Virus record (IMG/VR): IMGVR_UViG_3300025645_000221
Coordinates: 1 to 34,494 of that record
DNA length: 34,494 nt
Reading direction: 5' to 3' (one strand)
Source: a virus
The notes beneath the pieces were generated by a model that searched no databases, was not told the DNA's origin, and saw only the letters and a program-made list of their open reading frames with translations. This document shows positions 6,871 to 15,823 of the stretch, piece by piece. A program made the position numbers and the translations under genes. Each line of letters starts with the position of its first letter. Positions within the stretch are counted from its first letter, which is position 1.

Positions 6871-7237
6871 GTTCAGGTCGGCACTGGAGAAAGAGTTTTC
6901 TAAAGAGGTCAAGAGTAAAGGGTTCAAGTACGAACCCTATGGAGTCCCTTACACAGTATACAGGACTTATATGCCAGACTTTGTACACGAAGAAAAGAAA
7001 GTCATGGTGGAGGTAAAAGGTTTCTTTCGTGTAGGAGATACCTTGAAATATAAGTCAATTCGTGATACAATATTAGAAGATGGTTACGAATTAATATTCT
7101 TACTGTCCAATGAACACAAGAAGGTACGTAAGGGCGGTAAGATTACAATGGGTCAGTGGTGTGAGAAGGAAGGCATGAAACACTACACATTGCATACCGC
7201 ACAGGAACTTGTCAAATATGTTGAAGGAAAAGAATAA
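6851..7237 (+). CDS. Endonuclease I, T7 gp3-like Holliday junction resolvase
   Basis: The enzyme resolves four-way junctions before packaging and helps to break down host DNA. It matches T7 endonuclease I along its length: FRSALEKEFSKEVKSKGFKY, the VPY motif, TYMPDF, VEVKG and the end CEKEGMK. The four catalytic residues of the T7 enzyme (E20, D55, E65, K67) align with E13, D43, E54 and K56 here. The start is a TTG inside the end of the preceding gene (20-base overlap) with AGGAGG eight bases or so upstream. At 128 aa it is slightly shorter than T7 gp3 (149 aa). Confidence 0.94.
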   Translation: MSKKSGKFRSALEKEFSKEVKSKGFKYEPYGVPYTVYRTYMPDFVHEEKKVMVEVKGFFRVGDTLKYKSIRDTILEDGYELIFLLSNEHKKVRKGGKITMGQWCEKEGMKHYTLHTAQELVKYVEGKE

Positions 7238-7401
7238 TGTCACATACATTGGAGGAACTCAAGGAAGCAGTAGCAAGGGACTATGATGTGGTACTAGTTG
7301 TCGAAGCATTAGACATCTCAGTTGAGGACTTGCTAGAGGCTTTCGAGGATAGATTAATTAGGAACAGAGACTTATTTACGGAGGATGATTATGAGCATTG
7401 A
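7237..7401 (+). CDS. Small acidic conserved phage protein (54 aa)
   Basis: MSHTLEELKEAVARDYDVVL continues into VVEALDISVEDLLEAFEDRL, two to three short helices with no cysteine or membrane segment. I recall near-identical small proteins (LEELKEAVARDYD...EALDIS.EDLLEAFED) in many marine podoviruses, with no assigned function; the second helix pair looks like a minimal helix-turn-helix. It starts in a TAATG overlap with the endonuclease and overlaps the next gene by 11 bases. Confidence 0.78.
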   Translation: MSHTLEELKEAVARDYDVVLVVEALDISVEDLLEAFEDRLIRNRDLFTEDDYEH

Positions 7402-7726
7402 TGATGCAAGCCCCGCTGACTGGGATAGGCTGAGAGACAAACACCCTGCCCTAGTTAAGAAGTATGAAGACTATCTGGTAAACAACCCAGATGAACAGAC
7501 AGAAGACATGGTTAACCACCCCAAGCACTACGCTTATGGTAGTATAGAATGTATCGAGGCTATTGAAGAGTCAATGACAACAGAGGCATTCAAAGGTTAT
7601 CTCAAGGGCAACACCATGAAGTACCTATGGCGATATGAACGCAAAGGTAAACACGTAGAGGACTTAGAGAAAGCCCAGTGGTATTTAGATAGGCTGACCA
7701 GTGTAGTAACTAAGGAGGTTAGGTAA
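7391..7726 (+). CDS. DUF3310 family protein (111 aa)
   Basis: The C-terminal two thirds match the DUF3310 pattern common in phages: VNHPKHYAYGSIECIEAIEE, then FKGYLKGNTMKYLWRYERKG and DLEKAQWYLDRL. The family is sometimes called nucleotide-kinase-like, but no activity is established. I chose ATG 7391 because GGAGG (7380-7384) is six bases before it, whereas ATG 7385 would touch the ribosome site. It lies between the resolvase and the ribonucleotide reductase, in keeping with a role in nucleotide metabolism or replication. Confidence 0.88.
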   Translation: MSIDDASPADWDRLRDKHPALVKKYEDYLVNNPDEQTEDMVNHPKHYAYGSIECIEAIEESMTTEAFKGYLKGNTMKYLWRYERKGKHVEDLEKAQWYLDRLTSVVTKEVR

Positions 7727-7890
7727 TGAAAGGACAGACGCAGTATGGCAAAGGGTCGGCACAACGACCCACTGACCCCAAGAAGTACGCAGATAACTTT
7801 GATGCTATCTTTGGCAAACTTAATGTCAATGACCACTCAGATGAAGATATAGAGAAAGACAAACTAAAAAATAAGGAAGTTAAGAAATGA
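7726..7890 (+). CDS. Small charged protein, unknown (54 aa)
   Basis: The protein begins MKGQTQYGKGSAQRPTDPKK and ends in a highly charged tail (DEDIEKDKLKNKEVKK). The sequence RPTD...YADNFDAIF is, as far as I recall, found in small phage proteins next to ribonucleotide reductase or DUF3310 genes. It starts in a TAATG overlap and its ATGA overlaps the next gene, so it is translated with both. No function can be given. Confidence 0.72.
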   Translation: MKGQTQYGKGSAQRPTDPKKYADNFDAIFGKLNVNDHSDEDIEKDKLKNKEVKK

Positions 7891-9764
7891 ATCAGTACCA
7901 ACAGTTTATACACAAGTCCCGCTACGCACGTTGGCTACCAGAGGAAGGCAGACGTGAGCGTTGGGATGAGACAGTCAACAGATACGTAGACTTCTGGAAG
8001 GAACGTGGTCAGATAAACGATAAGACAGCACTACAGTTGTTTAACGCTATCCATAACCTAGACGTAATGCCTAGTATGCGTTGTATGATGACAGCGGGTG
8101 AAGCGTTAGACAAGGACAATGTAGCAGGGTTTAACTGTAGCTACTTGCACATTGACTCACCACGTAGCTTCGATGAACTTATGTACGTACTGATGTGTGG
8201 TACAGGCGTAGGGTTCAGTGTTGAACGTAACTTCATTACCAAGCTACCAGTCATCGCTGAGTCATTCCATGAGACTGACAGTACGATTGTAGTAGCAGAC
8301 AGCAAGATTGGTTGGGCTAGTGCATTCCGTGAGTTAATCGCTATGCTGTACGCAGGTAAGATACCTAAGTGGGACGTGAGTAAGGTACGCCCATCGGGTG
8401 CTAGACTCAAGACCTTTGGTGGTCGTGCTAGTGGCGCAGAGCCTCTTGAAGACTTGTTTAACTTCTGCATAGGTATCTTCCAGAAGGCATCAGGACGTAA
8501 GCTAACGAGCATTGAGTGCCACGATGTTGTATGTAAGATTGCAGACATTGTAGTTGTCGGTGGTGTACGTAGGTCAGCATTGATTAGTTTGTCAAACCTA
8601 TCAGACCCACGCATGGCTAAGGCTAAGTCTGGTCAGTGGTGGATGGATGAAGGGCAACGTAGACTGGCTAACAACAGCGTAGCTTACACAGAGAAGCCAG
8701 ACTTTGAGTCATTCCTTACTGAGATGCACACCATGTACGACAGTAAGGCAGGAGAACGTGGTATCTTTAGTCGTGTGGCGGCACAGAAGATAGCCGCTAA
8801 GAACGGGCGTAGAGACCCTGAGCAGGACTTTGGGACTAACCCTTGCTCTGAGATTATCCTACGCAGTAATCAGTTCTGTAACCTATCTGAGGTCGTTATA
8901 CGTGCAGACGATGACCTTGTTAGTCTTAAGAAGAAAGTTGAAGTAGCTTCCATCATCGGAACTCTACAGGCTACCCTGACTGACTTCCGCTACCTACGCA
9001 ATGTATGGAAGAGAAACACAGAAGAAGAAGCACTATTAGGTGTAAGTTTAACTGGGATATGTGACCATTACTTGTTGGGTAAAGATTCGCCTGACCTAGA
9101 TAAGTGGTTGACGGAGATGAAAGATGTTGCAATCAAAACTAATAAAGAGTGGGCTGACAAACTTGGCATTGCTCAGTCTGCGGCTATTACTTGTGTTAAG
9201 CCAAGCGGTACTGTGTCTCAGCTTGTTGATTCTGCTAGTGGCATACATCCCCGTTTTTCTAAGCATTATATCCGTAGAGTGCGTTCAGACAAGAAAGACC
9301 CGCTTGCTCAGTACATGACAGCCGCAGGTTTCCCTGTAGAAGATGACGTAATGAGTAAGTCTTCACTGGTCTTTGGCTTCCCTATCAAGTCACCCGACAA
9401 CAGTACTACAGTAAAGCAGGTGGGTGCAATGGAACAGCTAAAGGTCTGGAAGAAGTACCAAGATTACTGGTGCGAACATAAGCCAAGCATCACTGTTTAT
9501 TATACAGATAGTGAGTTCCTGCAAATAGCACAGTGGATATGGGATAACTTCGATAGTGTCAGTGGTATTAGTTTGTTGCCTGTCAGTGACCATGTGTATC
9601 AGCAAGCCCCTTATGAGGACATAACCGCTGAGAAGTATGAGGAGTTACTAGCGGCTATGCCAGTGGATATTAAGTGGGAAGACTTAGAACACTTCGAGAA
9701 GGAAGATAATACTACAGGTTCGCAAGAACTGGCGTGTGTCGGAGGCGCGTGTGAAATAGCATAG
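7887..9764 (+). CDS. nrdJ: Class II (adenosylcobalamin-dependent) ribonucleotide reductase
   Basis: The enzyme reduces ribonucleotides to deoxyribonucleotides to feed phage replication. The 625-residue chain fits the monomeric class II type (Lactobacillus leichmannii-like). It has C84 (GFNCSY), the active-site loop NPCSE (318-322, radical Cys320 and Glu322), a PSGT substrate loop (439-442) and a C-terminal redox pair C617-x4-C622 (CVGGAC). No separate small subunit, thioredoxin or glutaredoxin gene is seen, as expected for class II. Activity would need adenosylcobalamin from the host, so the host probably makes or takes up B12. It is the last gene of the rightward arm, followed at once by a terminator. 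Confidence 0.96.
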   Translation: MNQYQQFIHKSRYARWLPEEGRRERWDETVNRYVDFWKERGQINDKTALQLFNAIHNLDVMPSMRCMMTAGEALDKDNVAGFNCSYLHIDSPRSFDELMYVLMCGTGVGFSVERNFITKLPVIAESFHETDSTIVVADSKIGWASAFRELIAMLYAGKIPKWDVSKVRPSGARLKTFGGRASGAEPLEDLFNFCIGIFQKASGRKLTSIECHDVVCKIADIVVVGGVRRSALISLSNLSDPRMAKAKSGQWWMDEGQRRLANNSVAYTEKPDFESFLTEMHTMYDSKAGERGIFSRVAAQKIAAKNGRRDPEQDFGTNPCSEIILRSNQFCNLSEVVIRADDDLVSLKKKVEVASIIGTLQATLTDFRYLRNVWKRNTEEEALLGVSLTGICDHYLLGKDSPDLDKWLTEMKDVAIKTNKEWADKLGIAQSAAITCVKPSGTVSQLVDSASGIHPRFSKHYIRRVRSDKKDPLAQYMTAAGFPVEDDVMSKSSLVFGFPIKSPDNSTTVKQVGAMEQLKVWKKYQDYWCEHKPSITVYYTDSEFLQIAQWIWDNFDSVSGISLLPVSDHVYQQAPYEDITAEKYEELLAAMPVDIKWEDLEHFEKEDNTTGSQELACVGGACEIA

Positions 9765-9774
9765 GTAAAACTAA

Positions 9775-9795
9775 GGGGGCGCAATGCCCCCTTTT
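9775..9795. terminator. Terminator between converging arms
   Basis: GGGGGC, loop GCAAT, GCCCCC then TTTT form a compact rho-independent terminator for the rightward arm. The two genes on either side end at 9764 (+) and 9797 (-). In the leftward direction the stem is followed by TTAGTTTT, so it probably works both ways. Confidence 0.88.
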
Positions 9796-9796
9796 G

Positions 9797-11503
9797 TTAT
9801 TCATCATCTCTTAAAGCCGCACCCGTCAGTAAACCACCTGCACCTATAGTCCCTCCTAGCTTCAATTTAGCGTTCCTAGCCCTTTTTCTGTCAGCCGCAG
9901 TAACGGCAGGTTTATAAGTACTTAAAGCCCTTAGAGTGTAATTCAGGTCGCTCTCTCCTTTTAAAGGTTTAACCCCTGTTAGTTTTTCAGTAGCCGACAG
10001 AGCCTCATTAACATTTGCCTGTGTGGCTCTGCTCTTTATTTGAGATTTCTTGTAACCGCCTTTGGGTTTAATAGACGAAACAATTATAGGTTCAGCTGTT
10101 ATCAGCCCCTTACCACCAACAGGGTTTATACCCATAATGTCGTGACCGTCACTTATCATAGTGTACATCTTTTCAGAATTAGGGTCAACGACAACAAAAG
10201 CGTTCATGCCTCCTAGTTCTTTCTGTCTCGATGTAAACGCTTGTTGTGTTACAAGATAACCGTCTGGTTGTTGTATGTCGCCCACGTTACGGGAACTGAC
10301 TACATTACCTGCTTCATCCTTTACTTTAGAAAGTTTAATTACACGCTTATTTAAAAGATTGTTAAAGGTATCTAGCGTTTTCTTTAGCTGTTTATCTTTA
10401 TCAGTAAAGGGTTTGCCCGATGCTTGTTTTGCTCTTGCCGCTAAAAGTTTAGACACGACCTGTGCGGGTTGACCTGTAACACCTGCTTGTTGCATTATTC
10501 TTATATTTGCGTTATCTAAGGTAGAAGAAATTTGCATATACTCCACCATATCTCTTCCGTCTAACTTATCTAAAGGTTCTAATTTGTTAGCTTTTCTATA
10601 GTTGTTTATAGTTTTTAAGTACTTTTCTTTAGAATCCCCGCGCATCATACGAACAACAGTAGACCCTGCACTAGCATCACCTACAGATTCTATAAAACCC
10701 TCGTTGCTTTTGTTGTGTGGGTCTTTTATTTGTATTTCATATTCTGTCTTACTTCCACTCTTGACGTGTGGTCCACCAGTCAAATGGTTTGTTGCTCTTT
10801 GTACAATAGACTCAGGCACTTCTTCAGCGTTTGTTCTTCTAAATCCACTACCTATACCAGACGATATTCTAGCTGTATCCTGAATGGGTATCCTGCTGTC
10901 TAAATAAGAAAGACCAATTACACTTCTTTCTACGGCATTGTCAGCGTCTGGGTTCACTTGTCGATTTATACTAGCCCCTGTCAGTTCAGCGTCCTTACCG
11001 ACTGTTGGTTGTAAACCTTCTTCTAGCTTCCTTTTAGACATTCCTGTTTGTCTTCTACGGGCAACCTCTACAGGGTCTATACTTTCTTTAACAGCAGGAA
11101 CAAAAGACTTACCGTACTCTTTAAGAAAATTAATAGGACCACGAATGGGGTCAGAATAGAATTTGTCAATTAATGTGGGTGTGTTCATAGCTGTTTTATT
11201 CATTAAGCTACCAACACTTTTAGTTATAGGACGTATACCCGCGCCTAACAGGGGAATAGCACCTGCGGTAGCCAACATACCCATGCCAGTCCTTCCTTCT
11301 CCAAAGTAATCTTTAGCCTCCTTAGCAGATATAACCTCACCTGAAACAGGGGCAAGAGAAAGTTGATTGTATGCCAATTCTTCAGCATACGTTTGCCTTT
11401 CCTCTGGTGGCTTGTCTAGCATCTGTTTGGCGTAGTATTGACTAGCCGACTTAGGCTGACTTAAAGAACTCCACGGGCTTTTAGTATCTAAAGCATCACT
11501 CAT
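9797..11503 (-). CDS. Large late protein, probable internal virion or ejection protein (568 aa)
   Basis: This is the last gene of the leftward late operon. The chain has a hydrophobic Gly/Ala stretch near residues 72-92 (GMGMLATAGAIPLLGAGIRP) and another close to the C-terminus (LGGTIGAGGLLTGAAL), with a long hydrophilic middle. Internal hydrophobic patches and position after the tail genes fit proteins ejected with the DNA, as T7 gp14-16 are, but there is no visible sequence match and no enzyme motif. It overlaps the previous gene by eight bases. Confidence 0.7.
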   Translation of the reverse strand: MSDALDTKSPWSSLSQPKSASQYYAKQMLDKPPEERQTYAEELAYNQLSLAPVSGEVISAKEAKDYFGEGRTGMGMLATAGAIPLLGAGIRPITKSVGSLMNKTAMNTPTLIDKFYSDPIRGPINFLKEYGKSFVPAVKESIDPVEVARRRQTGMSKRKLEEGLQPTVGKDAELTGASINRQVNPDADNAVERSVIGLSYLDSRIPIQDTARISSGIGSGFRRTNAEEVPESIVQRATNHLTGGPHVKSGSKTEYEIQIKDPHNKSNEGFIESVGDASAGSTVVRMMRGDSKEKYLKTINNYRKANKLEPLDKLDGRDMVEYMQISSTLDNANIRIMQQAGVTGQPAQVVSKLLAARAKQASGKPFTDKDKQLKKTLDTFNNLLNKRVIKLSKVKDEAGNVVSSRNVGDIQQPDGYLVTQQAFTSRQKELGGMNAFVVVDPNSEKMYTMISDGHDIMGINPVGGKGLITAEPIIVSSIKPKGGYKKSQIKSRATQANVNEALSATEKLTGVKPLKGESDLNYTLRALSTYKPAVTAADRKRARNAKLKLGGTIGAGGLLTGAALRDDE

Positions 11504-13166
11504 CTTCGTCTGCTCCTTCGGGTGCTGTGGGTAGTTTCATTGCCTCCACAAGAACAACACGGTCAGCCTGTATAGCCGCACGCATCTCTTTGCTTAGTTT
11601 ACTGCTTAACAGGTTGTCTGTCTCTCTAAGCGCGGCTGATAGTGCCTTACGAAGCGTAGGGCTGACTGAACCACGATAGATTGCATAGCCTATTGTTCCT
11701 ATACCCGCACCAGATGCTAAGTAAGGCAACGCGCCTAGCATACCTGCGCCACCTACGATACTTGTAGCTAAACCTACAGTAGCTACTTTACCTAACATAG
11801 TCTTGGGAGGTGTAGTCCCTGTCGCTATGTAAAAGTTATCAACTAAACGACCTATCTTTGTGTCAGCCTCTTGTGCGGCTTTGGGCACTAGTCTGTCACT
11901 AGCACGTAGTAACAAATGCTGTTTACGTAGTTTATCTAACACAGCAGTCTCAGGTACAGCATCGGCTACTTTTTTGTTTAGAAAGTCACGTACAGCGCGT
12001 TGTGCCACTGTATATGCATTTTCATTACCGTCAAAGCTCCCTTTACCTTGCTGTTTAGCCCACTTGTCTAAGTCTTTACGTACTTGCATTAGTGATGCAG
12101 GAGACCCATCAGATTTAGCTAACAGTTGTTGTGCTTTGTTAAATATCTTTTTAGCTACTGCCGAGGCATCGCCAACAAGCACAGGATTAGTTTCCTGTAG
12201 GTCATCTACAATGCTTTCTAACTCAGTGTTTAATTCTTTCTTATTTAACTTGACTTTAGATTTACCTAACTGTTTGACCAAAGAGTTGTGAACTTTGTTT
12301 ACCTCGGTGTCCAGTATAACTCTGTTGCCTACTAAACTATTATCAGCACTGACGGGTATACGCTTTAAGATGTTTACCATTTCTTCTTCTTCGTCAGTGG
12401 GATTATAAACATTACGACCTTTATCGTTCTGAGTCATACGTTTAACACGGGCTTCATCATTAGCTTTAGTAGATATAGGCGTAATTAATGTGTATAAGTA
12501 ATCCTTACGCTGTCCTGTTTCTAACTCTCTAGCTTTGTCAAGCTGTTTGTCAGCCATTGTACGGAACATAGTTTTATCAGGAATAGGCTTACGTTTAAAC
12601 GGAGGAGCAAATATTTCAGCTACGTTGACAATACTTTCTACACCCATAGCATCGTTAGGATTTTCTGACTTCCACTGTAGATAGGACTGGTAGCCTTCAC
12701 CAATTGCTTCTAGTCCTTTCTGAACAGTAGGTATTTCACCTAGCTTTTTAACTGCGTCAGTAACACCATCAACAACTTTCTTTTCTACACTGTCAGGGAT
12801 AAACTTGCTGACCTCTCTAGCCGAAAGACTTATACCTGTCCCTACCAAGTCAAGACCAGTACCTAGTCCACCTCTGCCACTTAATGCACTATAAATACCA
12901 CGTTCTCTGTTGGACAACGTACCTGCTTCTTCCTTCTGTTTTAACTCTTCTAAAAACACAGGTAAGTCATCTACTGTTTTACCTGCGTCAGCTAGTACTT
13001 TTCTGTAAGACTCTTCGGAAACAAACTCTTCAGGCTGATAGCCTTGAGACTTATCAAACTCCTCAAGCATACCAGTAAGCTCGGTGACCGCCTGAATGTC
13101 TTGTTGTTGGTCAGCCATTTCTAAAGCGTCAAGCAATTCATCTTTTGTATAATTTTGAATTTGCAT
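11496..13166 (-). CDS. Large late protein, probable internal virion or ejection protein (556 aa)
   Basis: The N-terminal part is acidic and helical (LDALEMADQQQDIQAVTELT). A middle region is rich in coiled-coil-like charge patterns. A long Gly/Ala-rich hydrophobic hairpin (ATVGLATSIVGGAGMLGALP and onward to GTIGYAIYRG) lies in the last quarter, the kind of segment that could insert into the host membrane during DNA ejection. I recognise no catalytic motif. The order with its neighbours matches the ejection-protein block of podoviruses; that is the main basis of the call. Confidence 0.7.
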   Translation of the reverse strand: MQIQNYTKDELLDALEMADQQQDIQAVTELTGMLEEFDKSQGYQPEEFVSEESYRKVLADAGKTVDDLPVFLEELKQKEEAGTLSNRERGIYSALSGRGGLGTGLDLVGTGISLSAREVSKFIPDSVEKKVVDGVTDAVKKLGEIPTVQKGLEAIGEGYQSYLQWKSENPNDAMGVESIVNVAEIFAPPFKRKPIPDKTMFRTMADKQLDKARELETGQRKDYLYTLITPISTKANDEARVKRMTQNDKGRNVYNPTDEEEEMVNILKRIPVSADNSLVGNRVILDTEVNKVHNSLVKQLGKSKVKLNKKELNTELESIVDDLQETNPVLVGDASAVAKKIFNKAQQLLAKSDGSPASLMQVRKDLDKWAKQQGKGSFDGNENAYTVAQRAVRDFLNKKVADAVPETAVLDKLRKQHLLLRASDRLVPKAAQEADTKIGRLVDNFYIATGTTPPKTMLGKVATVGLATSIVGGAGMLGALPYLASGAGIGTIGYAIYRGSVSPTLRKALSAALRETDNLLSSKLSKEMRAAIQADRVVLVEAMKLPTAPEGADEDE

Positions 13167-13175
13167 TATAACTTC

Positions 13176-14552
13176 CTATTGAGGTACTTGTTGAGTTCTT
13201 CTGTTTCTTGCTTGCTCCAGATAAGTCTGAGCCGCTTGTGTCGGTACATAACCTGTAACTGAAGGTTCTGGCATAGGCACAAAGAACGTATCCAATAGAG
13301 CAGAGTCTTCATCTGCACCAACATACTGCTTCATTACTTCTAGGCGTAAGTTACTCTTAGAGATAGCATTCCTAGCTGCTTTTTCTTCAATACGCATAAT
13401 CCGTGCTAAAGTTTCTTTGTTTAGCGTAATTTGCTGACCTGCTACTTCCTTCATAAACTGAACATCTTTATCCGAAATACCAGTACCTGCACCAACGTCT
13501 CCTGAGCCTAACAACGCAAGGACTTGCTTACCTCGTTCAGCCATGAATGTTTGAGTAGCTACTAAAGTATCTTCAACACCCTGTGGTACAATACCTAACT
13601 GTACACCAATACTAGCCATGCCCGCCAAGAAGTTAGCACCTGCCCCAGTAATAATACCTTCTTCCATCAATGAACGAGAGTTAGCGTTAATTCCCAATAC
13701 TTTCTGAGCAGTCAGTGCTTTTTCATTGGCAACAAAGAAGTTATCTGTAGCCTTGTCTTTTAGCTTGCCAGATATTCTATCAGCATCAGTAATTGTTTTA
13801 GTCAACTGTGCGGCTTGTGTCAGACCTAACTCAGAAGGCATAGCCCACTTTTCTGTATCTTTATTGTATACTTTACCCGACTCGTTTACACGGAAGGGTT
13901 TTGCTTTGCCACTAGAATCTGTATAGACTTTAAGTGTTGCTTTTTCGCCTGAAAGTACTTTAAGGAAGTCTTCGTTGCTTAAGGAATCATACTCGCCTCC
14001 TGTTATAGACTCAAGCATAGGTGCTCCTACATCACGTGTTCTTGCTATAGCTATTTTACCCTTACGACCTTGTTTGCTGACAATATTTGCTTCTTGTCCT
14101 TTACGTATGTCCTGTGCGGCTTTTTCTAAACTACCGCCATTTTCCAACAAAGTAGCGGTTTGGTCTAAGCCTAAACTGGTGGCTTGGGAAATCATAGACA
14201 TCCGTCTATTATCGTTTGCTAGTCTTTGTGCAGATTTTTGTGCCTGAGCCACCAATTGTCCTGCTAAAGCAGTCTCACCAGAAGCCTGTAGTTGCGCTAT
14301 AATTTGCTTTTGTTGAGCAGGTTGCATTGTATCAAAGTTACCAAGTAAATCTGCTAGACCTGCCTTACGTTGCTCTTCTGGCGTTCTTCTGTCTCCACCC
14401 ATCATACCACGAACACCACGACCCATACGCTCCATACCGCTGTAAAAAGCATCTGCTTGCATCTGTTGTGGTGTCATCTTTGCTCTAGGGTCAATACCCC
14501 TGCTAGGCTTAGTTGTCAACAAACCCATTATATCTATATTGTTATTAGCCAT
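13176..14552 (-). CDS. Late structural protein, probable internal virion protein (458 aa)
   Basis: The protein is Gln/Ala-rich and mostly helical. The N-terminus has a Gly/Met/Arg stretch (ERMGRGVRGMMGGDRRTPEE). A middle part is rich in helices (LTAQKVLGINANSRSLMEEG), and a moderately hydrophobic segment follows (GAGANFLAGMASIGVQLG). There are no cysteines or enzyme motifs that I can see. Nine bases separate it from the next gene. It sits between the tail-related 333-aa protein and the two large ejection candidates, so it is likely part of the virion. Confidence 0.68.
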   Translation of the reverse strand: MANNNIDIMGLLTTKPSRGIDPRAKMTPQQMQADAFYSGMERMGRGVRGMMGGDRRTPEEQRKAGLADLLGNFDTMQPAQQKQIIAQLQASGETALAGQLVAQAQKSAQRLANDNRRMSMISQATSLGLDQTATLLENGGSLEKAAQDIRKGQEANIVSKQGRKGKIAIARTRDVGAPMLESITGGEYDSLSNEDFLKVLSGEKATLKVYTDSSGKAKPFRVNESGKVYNKDTEKWAMPSELGLTQAAQLTKTITDADRISGKLKDKATDNFFVANEKALTAQKVLGINANSRSLMEEGIITGAGANFLAGMASIGVQLGIVPQGVEDTLVATQTFMAERGKQVLALLGSGDVGAGTGISDKDVQFMKEVAGQQITLNKETLARIMRIEEKAARNAISKSNLRLEVMKQYVGADEDSALLDTFFVPMPEPSVTGYVPTQAAQTYLEQARNRRTQQVPQ

Positions 14553-14567
14553 TTGTATTATCCCCTA

Positions 14568-15569
14568 TTATGCGTAATTGCTGTAATCATTATCTATAAC
14601 TTGACTAGCAGTCCCTACATCTTCGTCAGGGTCTCCGCCTAACCACTCTGGTAAGTACTCATTCCCTAAGTCCTTAATCCACTGAGGAGTAGGAGCATCA
14701 CCACCGCCCATTGAAGCCCACAAACCGTCAGCAGAAGTCGCTCCTGTGCCGAAGACATTATTTATCATGTTTTTTCTCAGCTGTGCTTCATAACCACCTG
14801 CCATTTCTTCACCCTGCATTAACGCTTCAACACCTGACTGATTTAAACCAGAGTACAGACCTAACATTGTTGTCGTTAAGTTGGCAGGAATAGTTGCTAT
14901 ATCACGACCTGTGCCTAGTACATCTAACAGTTGATTTTGAGGTCTATAAGCATCACTAAACATACCAGTACCAATATCAAAGGCTTGTTTTTGCTCACCC
15001 AGTACTTGTTCCCTAGCACCTAAGTTAGCCTTGAGCATAGCCTCTTGTTCTGCTTGTGCTTGTGCTAATAACTCTGGAGAAGAACCACCGTATGCCGCTG
15101 ACTGTACACCCATACGTCCTTGAGACAACATACGCTCTTCTAAGGCTAAACGCTTACGTTGTTCTTCAGGACGTTGTATGGCTCTTAAATCCTCATACAA
15201 AGCCGCTTGTGCTTGTCTAGGGTCGGTTATTGCTTGACCGAACATACTCCCTGCGCCAGTAAACAACTGTGACTGTAGTGCTTGTTCTTCAGGACTAAGT
15301 GACATTGTAAAGCCACCTGTGGAGTCAGTTACTGCTTGACCGCCTGTGGTGGATGCTACAGTAAAAGGTTTGAACTCTGCTTTACTTTCAACATCTGTAG
15401 CTACGCCACTAAGTAAGTCATAACCAAGTTGACCTGCCGCTCGTGCCGCTTCTTCGGCTTCTTTACCTGTGTAATAACCACTTACAGTGTCTGCTAGGTT
15501 CTGACCAAAGCCTGTTAGGTCTTGACCAGAGCCTGTTGGGTTCGGACCGTTTGTTGGTAATGCGCTCAT
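14568..15569 (-). CDS. Late structural protein, unknown (333 aa)
   Basis: The protein is rich in Gly, Gln and Ala. The N-terminus is low-complexity (NPTGSGQDLTGFGQNLADTV). A central helical region is highly charged (LRAIQRPEEQRKRLALEERM, AQAQAEQEAMLKANLGAREQ), and the C-terminus is acidic. From memory, proteins with this LEERM.SQGR.G pattern follow the tail tube genes in marine podoviruses and are found in virions. Exact role unknown. Its start overlaps the previous stop by one base. Confidence 0.68.
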   Translation of the reverse strand: MSALPTNGPNPTGSGQDLTGFGQNLADTVSGYYTGKEAEEAARAAGQLGYDLLSGVATDVESKAEFKPFTVASTTGGQAVTDSTGGFTMSLSPEEQALQSQLFTGAGSMFGQAITDPRQAQAALYEDLRAIQRPEEQRKRLALEERMLSQGRMGVQSAAYGGSSPELLAQAQAEQEAMLKANLGAREQVLGEQKQAFDIGTGMFSDAYRPQNQLLDVLGTGRDIATIPANLTTTMLGLYSGLNQSGVEALMQGEEMAGGYEAQLRKNMINNVFGTGATSADGLWASMGGGDAPTPQWIKDLGNEYLPEWLGGDPDEDVGTASQVIDNDYSNYA

Positions 15570-15823
15570 TAGAACGTACCTCCGTCAATAGTGAAAGTAC
15601 CCGCTATAGTACCTGTTAAAGTTGTAATGCCTGTAATATTGAAGTTTACAGCAGTGCTTGTACCCGTTATTGTTGCATTCTGGCTGTTAGCTTTAGAATT
15701 TACAGCCGTTTTAATAGCATTAAATTCAGAATCAAATTCAGAACCCCTGATTAGTTTATTAGGGTTTCCTGTCGCAAGCCCGTCTTTTGAACTAAATCCT
15801 ACCTGTCTTACATAGTTTGTCAT
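15569..15823 (-). CDS. Short tail-fibre-like protein (84 aa)
   Basis: The pattern GSEFDSEFNAIKTAVNSKAN is typical of the N-terminal anchoring part of phage tail fibres, and the rest (GTSTAVNFNITGITTLTGTI) has the Thr/Gly-rich repeated strands of a fibre shaft. The chain stops after 84 residues, so it would be either a small virion protein or a fibre cut short. It overlaps both neighbours by one base, so there is no sign of recent damage. Confidence 0.7.
   Translation of the reverse strand: MTNYVRQVGFSSKDGLATGNPNKLIRGSEFDSEFNAIKTAVNSKANSQNATITGTSTAVNFNITGITTLTGTIAGTFTIDGGTF

Noticed and set aside
8141-8614. 157-codon minus-strand frame
   Set aside because: Wholly antisense to the ribonucleotide reductase gene, without ribosome site.
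11860-12291. 143-codon plus-strand frame
   Set aside because: Antisense to the 556-aa late protein; Ser/Leu/Cys-rich shadow composition.
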